Shown here: piece after piece, positions 1 to 7,891 of the stretch
Numbering within the stretch: position 1 is the first letter of the stretch
How the letters are laid out: each line of letters opens with the position of its first letter
Origin: an uncultured Bacteroidia bacterium
GTDB taxonomy: Bacteria > Bacteroidota > Bacteroidia > Bacteroidales > UBA932
Direction: 5' to 3'
DNA: 64,000 bases
Assembly (NCBI GenBank): GCA_902794005.1
Contig: CADBFO010000005.1
Coordinates: 1-64,000 of the forward strand
Program-made: the position numbers and the translations under genes
The notes under the pieces: model-generated
The model's database searches: none
Seen by the model: only the letters and a program-made list of their open reading frames with translations
What the model was told of the DNA's origin: nothing

Positions 1-1305
1 GATGTGCCTGGGGGAAGGCATGAGGCAGTGCTTGATGCCGCCGAAGCCCGACAGGGCCTCCTGATACGCTCCCGTATGGAAGAAACCGATATACAGGTTT
101 TCCCGGCGGCTGCGGATGGTGGGCAGGAAGATGGCGTTGGCATGATAATCGGCATTGTAGAAGTCCTGGCTGTCGCAGGTGAGACCGCCCAGGAACACGC
201 GCTGATACTCATCGTTCCACTTGTTGATGGGCAACAGGATGAAGCGCTGGTTCAAGCCCCAGGTATCCGGCAGGCAGGTCATGAAACTGTTGTCGATCAT
301 GTACCACTTCTCGCGGTCGTTCTGCTGCTTGATGTCCAGAATCTTGAAGATGGTGGCGCCGCTTTCTCCCACGGTGAAGGAGCCGAATTCCGTGAAGATG
401 TCCGGCTCTTCCACGCCCATGGCATTGCAGGTGACCTTGATCTGGTTGATAATCTCTTCCACCATGTACTCGTAGTCGAACTCCTGGGCCAGGGAGGTCT
501 TGTTGGGAAGACCGCCGCCGATATTGAGGCTGTCCAGCTCCGGGCAGATGGCCTTGAGTTCGCAGTACACCTTCACGCACTTGGACAGTTCGTTCCAATA
601 GTAAGCGGTGTCCCGGATACCGGTGTTGATGAAGAAATGCAGCATCTTCAGGTGGAAGTTGGGATACTTGGCCACCGTTTCACGATAGAATTTGAGGATG
701 TCCGAATAGCGGATGCCCAGACGGGAGGTATAGAAATCGAAGTTGGGCTCTTCTTCCGAGGCAATGCGGATGCCCATCATGGTATCCTCTTCGATGAGGT
801 CCGCCAGGTCTTCGAACTCGTTCTTGTTGTCCAGCACGGGAATGATGTTCTTCCAGCCGTCCTTGCGCAGTTTCGCGATGTTCTGGATATACTGGGGGCG
901 CTTGAAGCCGTTGCAGATGATGTAGAGCTCTTCCTTGTTCACCGACCCGTCGCGTCCCAGGGCTTCCACGAGGTCCAGGTCATAGGCCGATGAGGTTTCC
1001 AGATGCACGTCGTTCTTGAGGGCCTCGTGAACCACGAAGGCAAACTGGGAACTCTTGGTGCAGTAGCTATAGTGATAATCTCCCTGATAGTCGGCCTTCG
1101 CCATGGCCACCTTGAACAGGCGTTTGGCACGTTGAATCTGCAAGGAAATCTTGGGTAAGTAGCTTATTTTCAACGGAGTGCCGTACTTTTCGATGATCTC
1201 CATAAGATCGATGTCGTTGAACATCAGATTTCCGTCCACAACCAAGAACTCATCCTGCGGGAAATCGAAGGTATGGTCGATCAGGTCAATGTATTTGTTT
1301 TTCAT
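1..1305 (-). CDS. PLP-dependent (fold III) decarboxylase, probably arginine decarboxylase; C-terminus cut by window edge
   Basis: The reading frame is open from an ATG at 1303-1305 to the left edge (435 codons, no stop). The protein resembles the alanine-racemase-fold decarboxylases: a likely PLP lysine at K84 in the context YCTKSSQ, the glycine-rich phosphate-binding loop NIGGGLP in the middle, and a C-terminal FHTGAYQ block. In Bacteroidota such proteins are usually called biosynthetic arginine decarboxylases (first step from arginine to polyamines). It looks shorter than the classical SpeA of about 630 residues, so ornithine or diaminopimelate-type substrates remain possible. A TAnnTTTG element at 1336-1343 gives a leader of about 30 bases. 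Family call good, substrate uncertain. Confidence 0.75.
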   Translation of the reverse strand, partial: MKNKYIDLIDHTFDFPQDEFLVVDGNLMFNDIDLMEIIEKYGTPLKISYLPKISLQIQRAKRLFKVAMAKADYQGDYHYSYCTKSSQFAFVVHEALKNDVHLETSSAYDLDLVEALGRDGSVNKEELYIICNGFKRPQYIQNIAKLRKDGWKNIIPVLDNKNEFEDLADLIEEDTMMGIRIASEEEPNFDFYTSRLGIRYSDILKFYRETVAKYPNFHLKMLHFFINTGIRDTAYYWNELSKCVKVYCELKAICPELDSLNIGGGLPNKTSLAQEFDYEYMVEEIINQIKVTCNAMGVEEPDIFTEFGSFTVGESGATIFKILDIKQQNDREKWYMIDNSFMTCLPDTWGLNQRFILLPINKWNDEYQRVFLGGLTCDSQDFYNADYHANAIFLPTIRSRRENLYIGFFHTGAYQEALSGFGGIKHCLMPSPRHI

Positions 1306-1335
1306 CCGAGTTAAAACGAAGTTTAAAAATTCTCG

Positions 1336-1343
1336 CAAATATA
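1336..1343 (-). promoter_or_regulatory. Bacteroidota -7 element of the decarboxylase gene
   Basis: TATATTTG on the minus strand matches TAnnTTTG, 30 bases before the start codon. It lies back to back with the plus-strand element at 1356-1363. No clear -33 TTTG was seen. Confidence 0.55.
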
Positions 1344-1355
1344 AGTAAAAAGTAT

Positions 1356-1363
1356 TACTTTTG
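1356..1363 (+). promoter_or_regulatory. -7 element of the TamL-like gene, only 5 bases before ATG
   Basis: TACTTTTG matches TAnnTTTG and ends 5 bases before the ATG at 1369. Since transcription begins a few bases after this element, the mRNA would be leaderless or nearly so. Confidence 0.5.
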
Positions 1364-1368
1364 TAAGA

Positions 1369-3555
1369 ATGAAATCGCGGAAAGTCATATTTCTTGTCTT
1401 TTGCCTGCTGTCAGTGGCTTCCTGCAGCGTTACCCGGTCGCTCAAAGACGGAGAATACCTCCTTCGCAAGAATCAGGTGAAGGTGGACGATCCCTCCTTC
1501 AACGCATCGGAACTCACCTCCTACATCAGCCAAAGGCCCAATTCCTTTCTGTTCGGCGTAAATCCGCTCTTGTCGGTGTACAACTGGGGAGGAGACGGCA
1601 GCACCCGTTTCAAGAGATTCCTGCAGAAAATCGGCGTAAAACCCATCGTGTACGACCCCGTCCTGGTGGACAAGAGCATCCAAAGCATCGAGAATCACCT
1701 GCAATATACCGGATACTACGATTCCCAGGTAGAAAGCCAGGTGAGCGTGAAGGGACGGAAGGTATTCGTCACCTATTATGTCGCCCTTGGCAAACGCTAC
1801 AAAATCAGCGCAATCGATTATGAGCTTCCCACCTATGGCACCTTTGCCGAAGATTTCCGGGAAGTTCTTCCCAAAAGCACCGTCACCATCGGGGACTACC
1901 TGTCCGAATCGTCCCTGGAAAAAGAAGCGGAGCGGTCGGCCCGAGAACTCAGGAACAAAGGCTATTACGGCTTCAACAAGAGTTTCTATGCCTTCGAGGC
2001 CGATACCCTTTCCGCGGACGGAAACGCCCGGCTGAAGCTGACGATCCGCGATTATGCCATGGGAGATACGCCGGCGGCCGCCCGCGAGCACAAGAAATTC
2101 ACCCTGGGGGCGGTTACGGTCTCCCATCCGGAGAAACTCAAGATCCGTCCATCTGTGCTGGAGAACCTCAATACGCTCCGTCCAGGGCAGTTGTACGACG
2201 AACGGGAAGTGAACACGGCCTACACCCGCCTGGCCAGCCTGAGTATGCTCTCCGGCGTCAACGTGAACATGATTCCCGTCTCGGATGAGAAGGTGGACTG
2301 CGACATCACGCTCCGCAACTCCCGTCTCCAGTCCATCAAGACCGACTTGGAGGCTTCGGTGAATTCCACGGGACTGTTTGGCATTTCCCCGCAGATCAAC
2401 TACTATCACAAGAATATTTTTCATGGCGGAGAGCGGCTCAGCATCGGCCTCAAGGGCAATTTCCAGTTCAAGCCCAAAGACCGTATCAATTCCACCGACC
2501 TGAGTTTGACGGCCTCCATCCGTTTCCCGCAGATGGTTGGCTTCCCCAACCGCATTTTCAAGGGCTCCCACATCCCCACTACGGATGTCACGCTGGCGTT
2601 TCTTTACCAGAACCGTCCGGAATTCCGCCGCGCCAATATCGCCGCCTCTTTCAACTACAACGGAAGGGTAGGGAATCACTTGTTCTATCAAGTCACTCCG
2701 TTCCGCGTCAATATCGCCCGACTCTTCGACGTGGATCCGTTTTTTTGGCTCAAGCTGATTCAGTCCAATCCCTTCCTCACCAGCGTCTATTCGGACCACT
2801 TCGACATGGGTGTAAGCGGGATGCTTTATTACACCACCAACTCGGCGGCCATCCCCCAGACGCCGTACCATTATGTCCGTCTGGGCATCGATGTCTCCGG
2901 CAACGTGCTCAGCCTCTTCAATTCAGTCCTTCCCCAAAACGAATACGAAGAGCACACCATCTGGAATACGCCATACTATCAATATGTAAGGCTCGAGCTT
3001 AACCTGGGAAAAGTTTTCCGCTTCGGCCGGTCCCAAAAACATGCCTTGGCCCTGCATGCGATGGCCGGTGCGGGCTTTGCGTATGGCAATTCCACGACCA
3101 TTCCCATAGAAAAGCAATTCTACGCGGGCGGTTCCATGTCCATGCGCGGCTGGCAGGCGCGTACCCTGGGGCCCGGCACCTCCGAATACATGGACATCTT
3201 CGCCATCCCCAGCCAAATCGGCGCCATGAAACTGGAAGCCAACGTGGAATACCGTTTTCCCATCACCTGGAAACTGGAGGGAGCTTTGTTCGTGGATGCC
3301 GGTAACGTATGGGGGCTCAACTATGACCTGGATTTCCATGACGGCAGCCTTTTCCGCCTGAAAGAATTGCCGCAAGCCATCGGCCTGAACTGGGGTTTCG
3401 GACTCCGCGTGAACCTGGATTTCCTTCTTCTCCGGCTGGACAGCGGTATCCGCCTGCACGATCCCAACCGTCAGAATACCAGTCGCTGGGTCCCTGTAAG
3501 CGAATGGTTCAACGGGAATTACGCCATTCACTTTGGCGTGGGTTATCCTTTCTGA
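1369..3555 (+). CDS. tamL: TamL-type outer-membrane lipoprotein of the BamA/TamA (Omp85) family
   Basis: This 728-residue protein begins with a lipoprotein signal peptide ending in the lipobox VAS-C (Cys19), followed by POTRA-like sequence and a C-terminal 16-strand-type barrel. The conserved Omp85 loop-6 motif is visible as RGW at residues 593-595 after a GGS run, and the D15 block (FVDAGNVW) follows. TamA inserts proteins into the outer membrane with TamB; in Bacteroidota the TamA role is held by a lipidated form called TamL, which fits here. No TamB-like gene lies in this window. The final 13 bases overlap the convergent rarA gene. Alternative: another Omp85 paralogue without TamB partner. 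Confidence 0.85.
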   Translation: MKSRKVIFLVFCLLSVASCSVTRSLKDGEYLLRKNQVKVDDPSFNASELTSYISQRPNSFLFGVNPLLSVYNWGGDGSTRFKRFLQKIGVKPIVYDPVLVDKSIQSIENHLQYTGYYDSQVESQVSVKGRKVFVTYYVALGKRYKISAIDYELPTYGTFAEDFREVLPKSTVTIGDYLSESSLEKEAERSARELRNKGYYGFNKSFYAFEADTLSADGNARLKLTIRDYAMGDTPAAAREHKKFTLGAVTVSHPEKLKIRPSVLENLNTLRPGQLYDEREVNTAYTRLASLSMLSGVNVNMIPVSDEKVDCDITLRNSRLQSIKTDLEASVNSTGLFGISPQINYYHKNIFHGGERLSIGLKGNFQFKPKDRINSTDLSLTASIRFPQMVGFPNRIFKGSHIPTTDVTLAFLYQNRPEFRRANIAASFNYNGRVGNHLFYQVTPFRVNIARLFDVDPFFWLKLIQSNPFLTSVYSDHFDMGVSGMLYYTTNSAAIPQTPYHYVRLGIDVSGNVLSLFNSVLPQNEYEEHTIWNTPYYQYVRLELNLGKVFRFGRSQKHALALHAMAGAGFAYGNSTTIPIEKQFYAGGSMSMRGWQARTLGPGTSEYMDIFAIPSQIGAMKLEANVEYRFPITWKLEGALFVDAGNVWGLNYDLDFHDGSLFRLKELPQAIGLNWGFGLRVNLDFLLLRLDSGIRLHDPNRQNTSRWVPVSEWFNGNYAIHFGVGYPF

Positions 3556-4844
3556 TAATATTTGGGCCAGCAGGCCTCGAGATAGGCACGCAGAGCGTTT
3601 TCATGCTTGTTCACCTGCGGCTGATAGAACACCGTACCTTTAATGGCCTCCGGAAGGAATTCCATGTCCACGAAATTCCCGGGATAGTCGTGGGCGTACT
3701 TGTAGCCGTCACTGTAACCCAGATCCTCCATCAGCTGGGTAGGTGCGTTGCGGATGGGGAGGGGGACCGGCAGATTGCCCGTTTCCTTTACTTTGGCCAG
3801 CGCATTCTCCAGGGCCATATACGAAGCGTTGCTCTTGGGGGAGGAAGCCAGATAGACCGTAGTCTCCGCCAGGGGAATCCGCCCTTCCGGCATGCCGATC
3901 TTGGACACCACCTCAAAGCAGGCATTGGCCAACAGGAGGGCATTGGGGTTTGCCAGGCCCACATCCTCTGAAGCGCTCAAGCAAAGGCGGCGGGCGATGA
4001 ACAGCGGATCCTCTCCGCCTTCAATCATCCGGGCCAGGTAGTAGATGGCGGCATTGGGGTCCGACCCGCGGATGCTTTTGATAAAGGCCGAGATGATGTC
4101 ATAGTGCATCTCCCCGTCCTTGTCGTATATGGCCATGTTTTCCTGAACGGAAGCCGTGACGGTGGCGTTGTCGATGACGACAGGGGAGTGACCCGCCTGC
4201 GCATCCGTCACCAGTTCCAGCACATTGAGCAGTTTGCGGGCATCTCCGCCGCTGTAACGCAGCAGAGCCTCGTTCTCCTTGATCACAATCTCCTTCTCCT
4301 TCAGCAGGACATCCTCCTTCAGCGCACGGTCCAGAAGCTGCTGCAGATCGGCCTTCTCCAGTGATTTCAGGACAAAAACCTGGCAGCGGGACAGAAGGGG
4401 AGTGATCACCTCGAAAGAAGGGTTCTCCGTGGTGGCTCCGATCAGTACGATGGTGCCGTTTTCAACCGCTCCCAGAAGGGCGTCCTGCTGGGCTTTGTTG
4501 AAGCGATGAATCTCGTCAATGAACAGGATGGGCGCTCCTTTCCGATTGAACAGGGAAGACCCGCCGGCCTTTTCAAAAACTTCCCGCACATCCTTCACGC
4601 CGGCGGTGACGGCCGACAAAGTGAAGAAATCCCGGTCCAGCGTCTCGGCGATGATATGGGCAAGGGTTGTCTTTCCCACGCCCGGAGGGCCCCACAGGAT
4701 GAACGAACTGAGGTTCCCGCTCTCGATCATCTTCCTCAGGATGCATCCTTCGCCCACCAGATGCCGCTGGCCCACGTACTGGTCCAGCGTCCGGGGACGC
4801 ATCCGCTCCGGAAGCGGAGGAAGCATGGAAGAAGACGCACTCAT
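3543..4844 (-). CDS. rarA: Replication-associated recombination protein A (AAA+ ATPase)
   Basis: The 433-residue protein is a full-length RarA/MgsA. Walker A is GPPGVGKTT (K58), Walker B is FIDEIHRF, and the sensor region GATTENPSFEV is exactly family-like; the C-terminal MgsA tetramerisation part is present. RarA acts at stalled replication forks and binds SSB and DNA ends. It is co-transcribed behind the GNAT-like gene: the ATG at 4842-4844 overlaps the stop of that gene. Its 3' end overlaps tamL on the opposite strand by 13 bases. Confidence 0.95.
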   Translation of the reverse strand: MSASSSMLPPLPERMRPRTLDQYVGQRHLVGEGCILRKMIESGNLSSFILWGPPGVGKTTLAHIIAETLDRDFFTLSAVTAGVKDVREVFEKAGGSSLFNRKGAPILFIDEIHRFNKAQQDALLGAVENGTIVLIGATTENPSFEVITPLLSRCQVFVLKSLEKADLQQLLDRALKEDVLLKEKEIVIKENEALLRYSGGDARKLLNVLELVTDAQAGHSPVVIDNATVTASVQENMAIYDKDGEMHYDIISAFIKSIRGSDPNAAIYYLARMIEGGEDPLFIARRLCLSASEDVGLANPNALLLANACFEVVSKIGMPEGRIPLAETTVYLASSPKSNASYMALENALAKVKETGNLPVPLPIRNAPTQLMEDLGYSDGYKYAHDYPGNFVDMEFLPEAIKGTVFYQPQVNKHENALRAYLEACWPKYYQKG

Positions 4845-5974
4845 TATATAGGCTTGCTATAGACGCGACGGCGGCGCTTGAACTCTTTCTCGTACATGTT
4901 CCAGATATTCTGCACCTTGGTATTGGATTCCATTTCGGCATTGGATTCGCCGTATTTGAAGCCGCCCTCAATGAGGTTGGGAATAATCTCGTTGAAAAGC
5001 ATGGCATGCACGCCCCGGTTGCGGTATTCGGGATCCACGGCGATAAGCATCAGTTCCAGGGCCTCTTCATGCTTGATATACATGGATTTCAGCAAATGCC
5101 ACCAGCCCGTCGGGAAAAGGTAGCCGTTCCCCTTCTTGACAGCGCGCGCCAGGGAAGGCATGGTGATGGCCAGCGCGATGAGTTTGCCGTCGGCATCTTC
5201 CACCAGTGTCACATACTTGAGATTCAAAAGCCCCAGGAAGGTATCCACATACTGGTCGATCACGTCCGGAGGAAGAACCGTGTAGTCGAACAGATCACAG
5301 TAGGTTCGGTTCACCAGGTCGAACAGTTTCTGTCCATAATTTTCTTTCGCGACTTCCTTTTTGGTAATCTTGCGGATATGCAGCTTATAGCGTTCAGAGA
5401 CCAGTTCGGCGGCACGGACCACCTTGTCCGGAACTTGGTCGGGAACATAAATGCGGTACTCCAGCCAATCGTTGGCCTTGTTCATGCCCAAAGCCTCAAA
5501 ATGCTCCCCATAATAGGGATAATTGTATTTGAGCATAAAGGAAGAGATGTCATCGAATCCTTCCACTACGCAGCCTTCATTGTCGAAATCGGTGAAACCG
5601 AGGGGACCGCTGACCGTGTCCATCCCGTATTCCCGGCCGAAGGCAATCACGGCGTCCATCAGCGCACCGGATACTTCCTTGTCATCGATGAAATCCATCC
5701 AGCCGAAACGAACCTCCTTGTGATTCCAGTCCCTGTTGGCAATCTCGTTGATGATGGCGATGACGCGCCCGGCGATTTTCCCATCCTTGTAGGCCAGAAA
5801 TTTCCTGGACTTGGAATACTTTCCCATGGCGTTTTTCCCGGGGTCCAGCGTGGACATTTCGTCCACGTAAATGTTGGGGACATAGTACGGGCAGTTCTTG
5901 TAAAGTGAAAGGGGAAATTTCACGAATTTACGAAGATTGGCCTTGGTTTCGACGGTCTTGATGACGACGGACAT
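4844..5974 (-). CDS. GNAT-fold protein of unknown substrate (paralogue 1 of 2)
   Basis: 376 residues from the ATG at 5972-5974. A longer frame starting at 6016 is ruled out because that ATG sits inside the -7 element at 6014-6021, and the paralogue at 59797-60930 starts at the matching position. The C-terminal third holds a GNAT-like acyl-CoA/pantetheine loop (AVDPEYRNRGVHA). Shared blocks with the paralogue include the N-terminal FVKFPLSLYKNCPYYVP-like segment, a VEGF(D/E) block and NYPYYGEHFEALG versus NFPYYKDHVEKLG. The two are clearly homologous but not close copies. The substrate is unknown; the paralogue lies in a fatty-acid operon. It is followed directly by rarA with a one-base overlap, perhaps only a shared transcript. 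Confidence 0.7.
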   Translation of the reverse strand: MSVVIKTVETKANLRKFVKFPLSLYKNCPYYVPNIYVDEMSTLDPGKNAMGKYSKSRKFLAYKDGKIAGRVIAIINEIANRDWNHKEVRFGWMDFIDDKEVSGALMDAVIAFGREYGMDTVSGPLGFTDFDNEGCVVEGFDDISSFMLKYNYPYYGEHFEALGMNKANDWLEYRIYVPDQVPDKVVRAAELVSERYKLHIRKITKKEVAKENYGQKLFDLVNRTYCDLFDYTVLPPDVIDQYVDTFLGLLNLKYVTLVEDADGKLIALAITMPSLARAVKKGNGYLFPTGWWHLLKSMYIKHEEALELMLIAVDPEYRNRGVHAMLFNEIIPNLIEGGFKYGESNAEMESNTKVQNIWNMYEKEFKRRRRVYSKPI

Positions 5975-6013
5975 ATCTCTATGAATCAGTTTCGGTTTTG
6001 TGTAAACGTGCTG

Positions 6014-6021
6014 CAAAGATA
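6014..6021 (-). promoter_or_regulatory. -7 element of the GNAT-like/rarA operon
   Basis: TATCTTTG on the minus strand, 39 bases before the chosen start at 5974. It begins immediately after the terminator T-run of the upstream lipoprotein gene, so one unit ends and the next begins within 40 bases. Confidence 0.65.
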
Positions 6022-6054
6022 CAAAAAAAACTGCACTCGAAAGGGGAGTGCAGT
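6022..6054 (-). terminator. Intrinsic terminator of the barrel/lipoprotein operon
   Basis: Read on the minus strand, a perfect 9-bp stem (ACTGCACTC, 6046-6054 paired with 6030-6038) with a 7-base loop is followed by eight T residues. This is a classical Rho-independent terminator after the lipoprotein gene ending at 6076. Confidence 0.85.
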
Positions 6055-6075
6055 CCTTAATTAATTATAGGCGCT

Positions 6076-6945
6076 TTACTTTTGCTCAGTAAGGTCAAAT
6101 TCTATGGTGCCGGTATAGGTATTCCAGAGATGCTTGGCAGAAGTGCTGATGACAAGCGTGCACTTGGAATCGGCCGGGAAGGCGATGCTGCCGTTGGCCG
6201 AGACGTTCAGAAGGTCGTTCCCCTCGACGAGGTTGTAACTGAAATCCATGTTGGAGGTAATCTTGAAGGTTCCCCTGTAGCAGACACCGTTCACAAAACT
6301 GATGACGAAGGTATCGGATGCCGTAAAAATGACTTCGTCCACTTTCAGTCCCTTGAAAGAATTCATGTTCTCTTCGCTGAACGGGACACCATTTTTCTTG
6401 GCATAGACGGAAATCTCCTCCAAGTCGCAGCCGGAGAATTTCCGCTGCAGATTGTAGCTGCCGCCGACAAGGCCGACAATGACGGAATTCACCTTCCAGG
6501 TACGGGAAGCATTGAAATGATAGTCCGACGCAGCCTGGGAAGTGGTGACCGTAGCCGTCACGGTCTGCGCTTCTCCGGATGCGGGGGTAAAGGTGACACT
6601 GTTCCCGTTCGTCTTTACGGAACCGACGCCGGAAAGGTTGTAAACACCGTTCTGATAAGTGAAGGACCCCACAGATACTTCTTCCTTTGTGATGGCTTTG
6701 GAAGCAGTGGGTGCATAGGTCATAATAAAGCGGGAGGCCTCGGTAAACTCGATTTTCTTGATGTCCACCGGTGTGTCTTTTACAAGCAGGGAAGGAGTCT
6801 TTTCACCGGAAAAAGTGACTACGGCCGCAACATCCTTGGTGGCCGGATCGGCCATCTTGATATTGTCCTCCATCCCGCCGTTCTTATTGCAAGAATAGGG
6901 AAGTATCAGCGAAAAGGCAAGAAGGAGATAATAAAAATTTTTCAT
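6076..6945 (-). CDS. Hypothetical lipoprotein
   Basis: 289 residues with a lipoprotein-type signal peptide ending at Cys19 (context ILPYSC). The mature part is rich in Thr, Ser and Val in alternating pattern, suggesting beta-sandwich repeats; the end (NTYTGTIEFDLTEQ) is strand-like. I do not recognise a named family; it resembles the many secreted lipoproteins of unknown function in Bacteroidales. It starts 3 bases after the stop of the upstream barrel gene, so the two are one operon and may act together at the cell surface. Confidence 0.7.
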   Translation of the reverse strand: MKNFYYLLLAFSLILPYSCNKNGGMEDNIKMADPATKDVAAVVTFSGEKTPSLLVKDTPVDIKKIEFTEASRFIMTYAPTASKAITKEEVSVGSFTYQNGVYNLSGVGSVKTNGNSVTFTPASGEAQTVTATVTTSQAASDYHFNASRTWKVNSVIVGLVGGSYNLQRKFSGCDLEEISVYAKKNGVPFSEENMNSFKGLKVDEVIFTASDTFVISFVNGVCYRGTFKITSNMDFSYNLVEGNDLLNVSANGSIAFPADSKCTLVISTSAKHLWNTYTGTIEFDLTEQK

Positions 6946-6948
6946 AAT

Positions 6949-7719
6949 TTAAAAAATATTAAAGAATACATTTAACTTAATCATGGGAAGGACAGGAAGT
7001 TTGTTCAAAAAATCCAGAAGACCCCTGTCCCGGTCATCCACAACGTGGCTGGTAATGATTACCGGTTCACCGGCATTGTTCCGGAGATAATTGTAGGACT
7101 GCGTTTTGACACTGGTGACCAGGACCCCCATGTCGAACGTGACGCTCACGAGATGCCTGGTATTGACTGCATGGCCGAAACCGATGCCCACATAGGGCAT
7201 CACGGGGTTTGTCATGACGTCCATTTTAACGAAACCGTCCATGTCGGAGGAAATGAAAACACCATTGTGGCTGAAAGCCAGATGACCATATTCGTCGGGC
7301 GTAAGGATTTCCCGGGCATCCATGGAGAGGTCGAACATTTTTCCGGAGCCGATGAACAGGCCGGCGGCAAAATGGAAAGGAAGGCTGGGCCAGGGATAGA
7401 TATCGGCAATCAGTTTTCCCTGACCGCCTTCCAAAGGAGTGGCGGAAATGGGAACACGGGTCATATCCAGCTTACGGGTGCTGGAAACAGTGAATGAACC
7501 GAAATTGTAGATTGATGTAACCTTTGTGGGGACAAAAAGCGAGTACCCGGCCCGCAGTTGCACATAGCGTGTGATTGGAGCAGACACTTCAATGCCCAAA
7601 CCGTCGAGGCCGACCGTTGCCCCGACAGAAAGATGATTGAACAAGCCTTTGTCCTCCTGAGCAAAGGCCGAAAAGCCCAACATCAGGACAGAGATGAAAA
7701 GGGAAAACAATTTTTTCAT
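6949..7719 (-). CDS. Predicted outer-membrane beta-barrel protein
   Basis: 256 residues from the ATG at 7717-7719, which gives a clean signal peptide (MKKLFSLFISVLMLGFSAFA). An upstream in-frame ATG at 7776 is rejected because it lies beyond the promoter element at 7736-7743. The mature protein has alternating hydrophobic residues, many Gly and Tyr, and ends in an aromatic strand (NVFFNIF, C-terminal Phe), all typical of outer-membrane barrels; a stretch YVGIGFGHAV also fits. Function unknown. Operon with the lipoprotein gene 3 bases downstream. Confidence 0.7.
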   Translation of the reverse strand: MKKLFSLFISVLMLGFSAFAQEDKGLFNHLSVGATVGLDGLGIEVSAPITRYVQLRAGYSLFVPTKVTSIYNFGSFTVSSTRKLDMTRVPISATPLEGGQGKLIADIYPWPSLPFHFAAGLFIGSGKMFDLSMDAREILTPDEYGHLAFSHNGVFISSDMDGFVKMDVMTNPVMPYVGIGFGHAVNTRHLVSVTFDMGVLVTSVKTQSYNYLRNNAGEPVIITSHVVDDRDRGLLDFLNKLPVLPMIKLNVFFNIF

Positions 7720-7735
7720 GACTGTACGTATAGTG

Positions 7736-7743
7736 CAAATGTA
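7736..7743 (-). promoter_or_regulatory. -7 element of the barrel/lipoprotein operon
   Basis: TACATTTG on the minus strand, 16 bases before the ATG at 7719. It decides the start of the barrel gene. Confidence 0.6.
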
Positions 7744-7834
7744 CGAAAAAGATTTTGATAATCGACTATATTTCAAAAAAATACTCTATTTTCGCATATT
7801 CGCATTTTTGTTACACAATTTATATTATGTTAAC

Positions 7835-7865
7835 TTGTGAATGTTTAAAGTTTCCCCTACCTTTG
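7835..7865 (+). promoter_or_regulatory. Promoter of rlmD
   Basis: TTG at 7835-7837 and TACCTTTG at 7858-7865 are separated by 20 bases, matching the -33/-7 Bacteroidota consensus. The leader to the ATG at 7892 is about 20 bases. Confidence 0.65.
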
Positions 7866-7891
7866 CAGAGTAAATCATAACGCCCGCAGAA

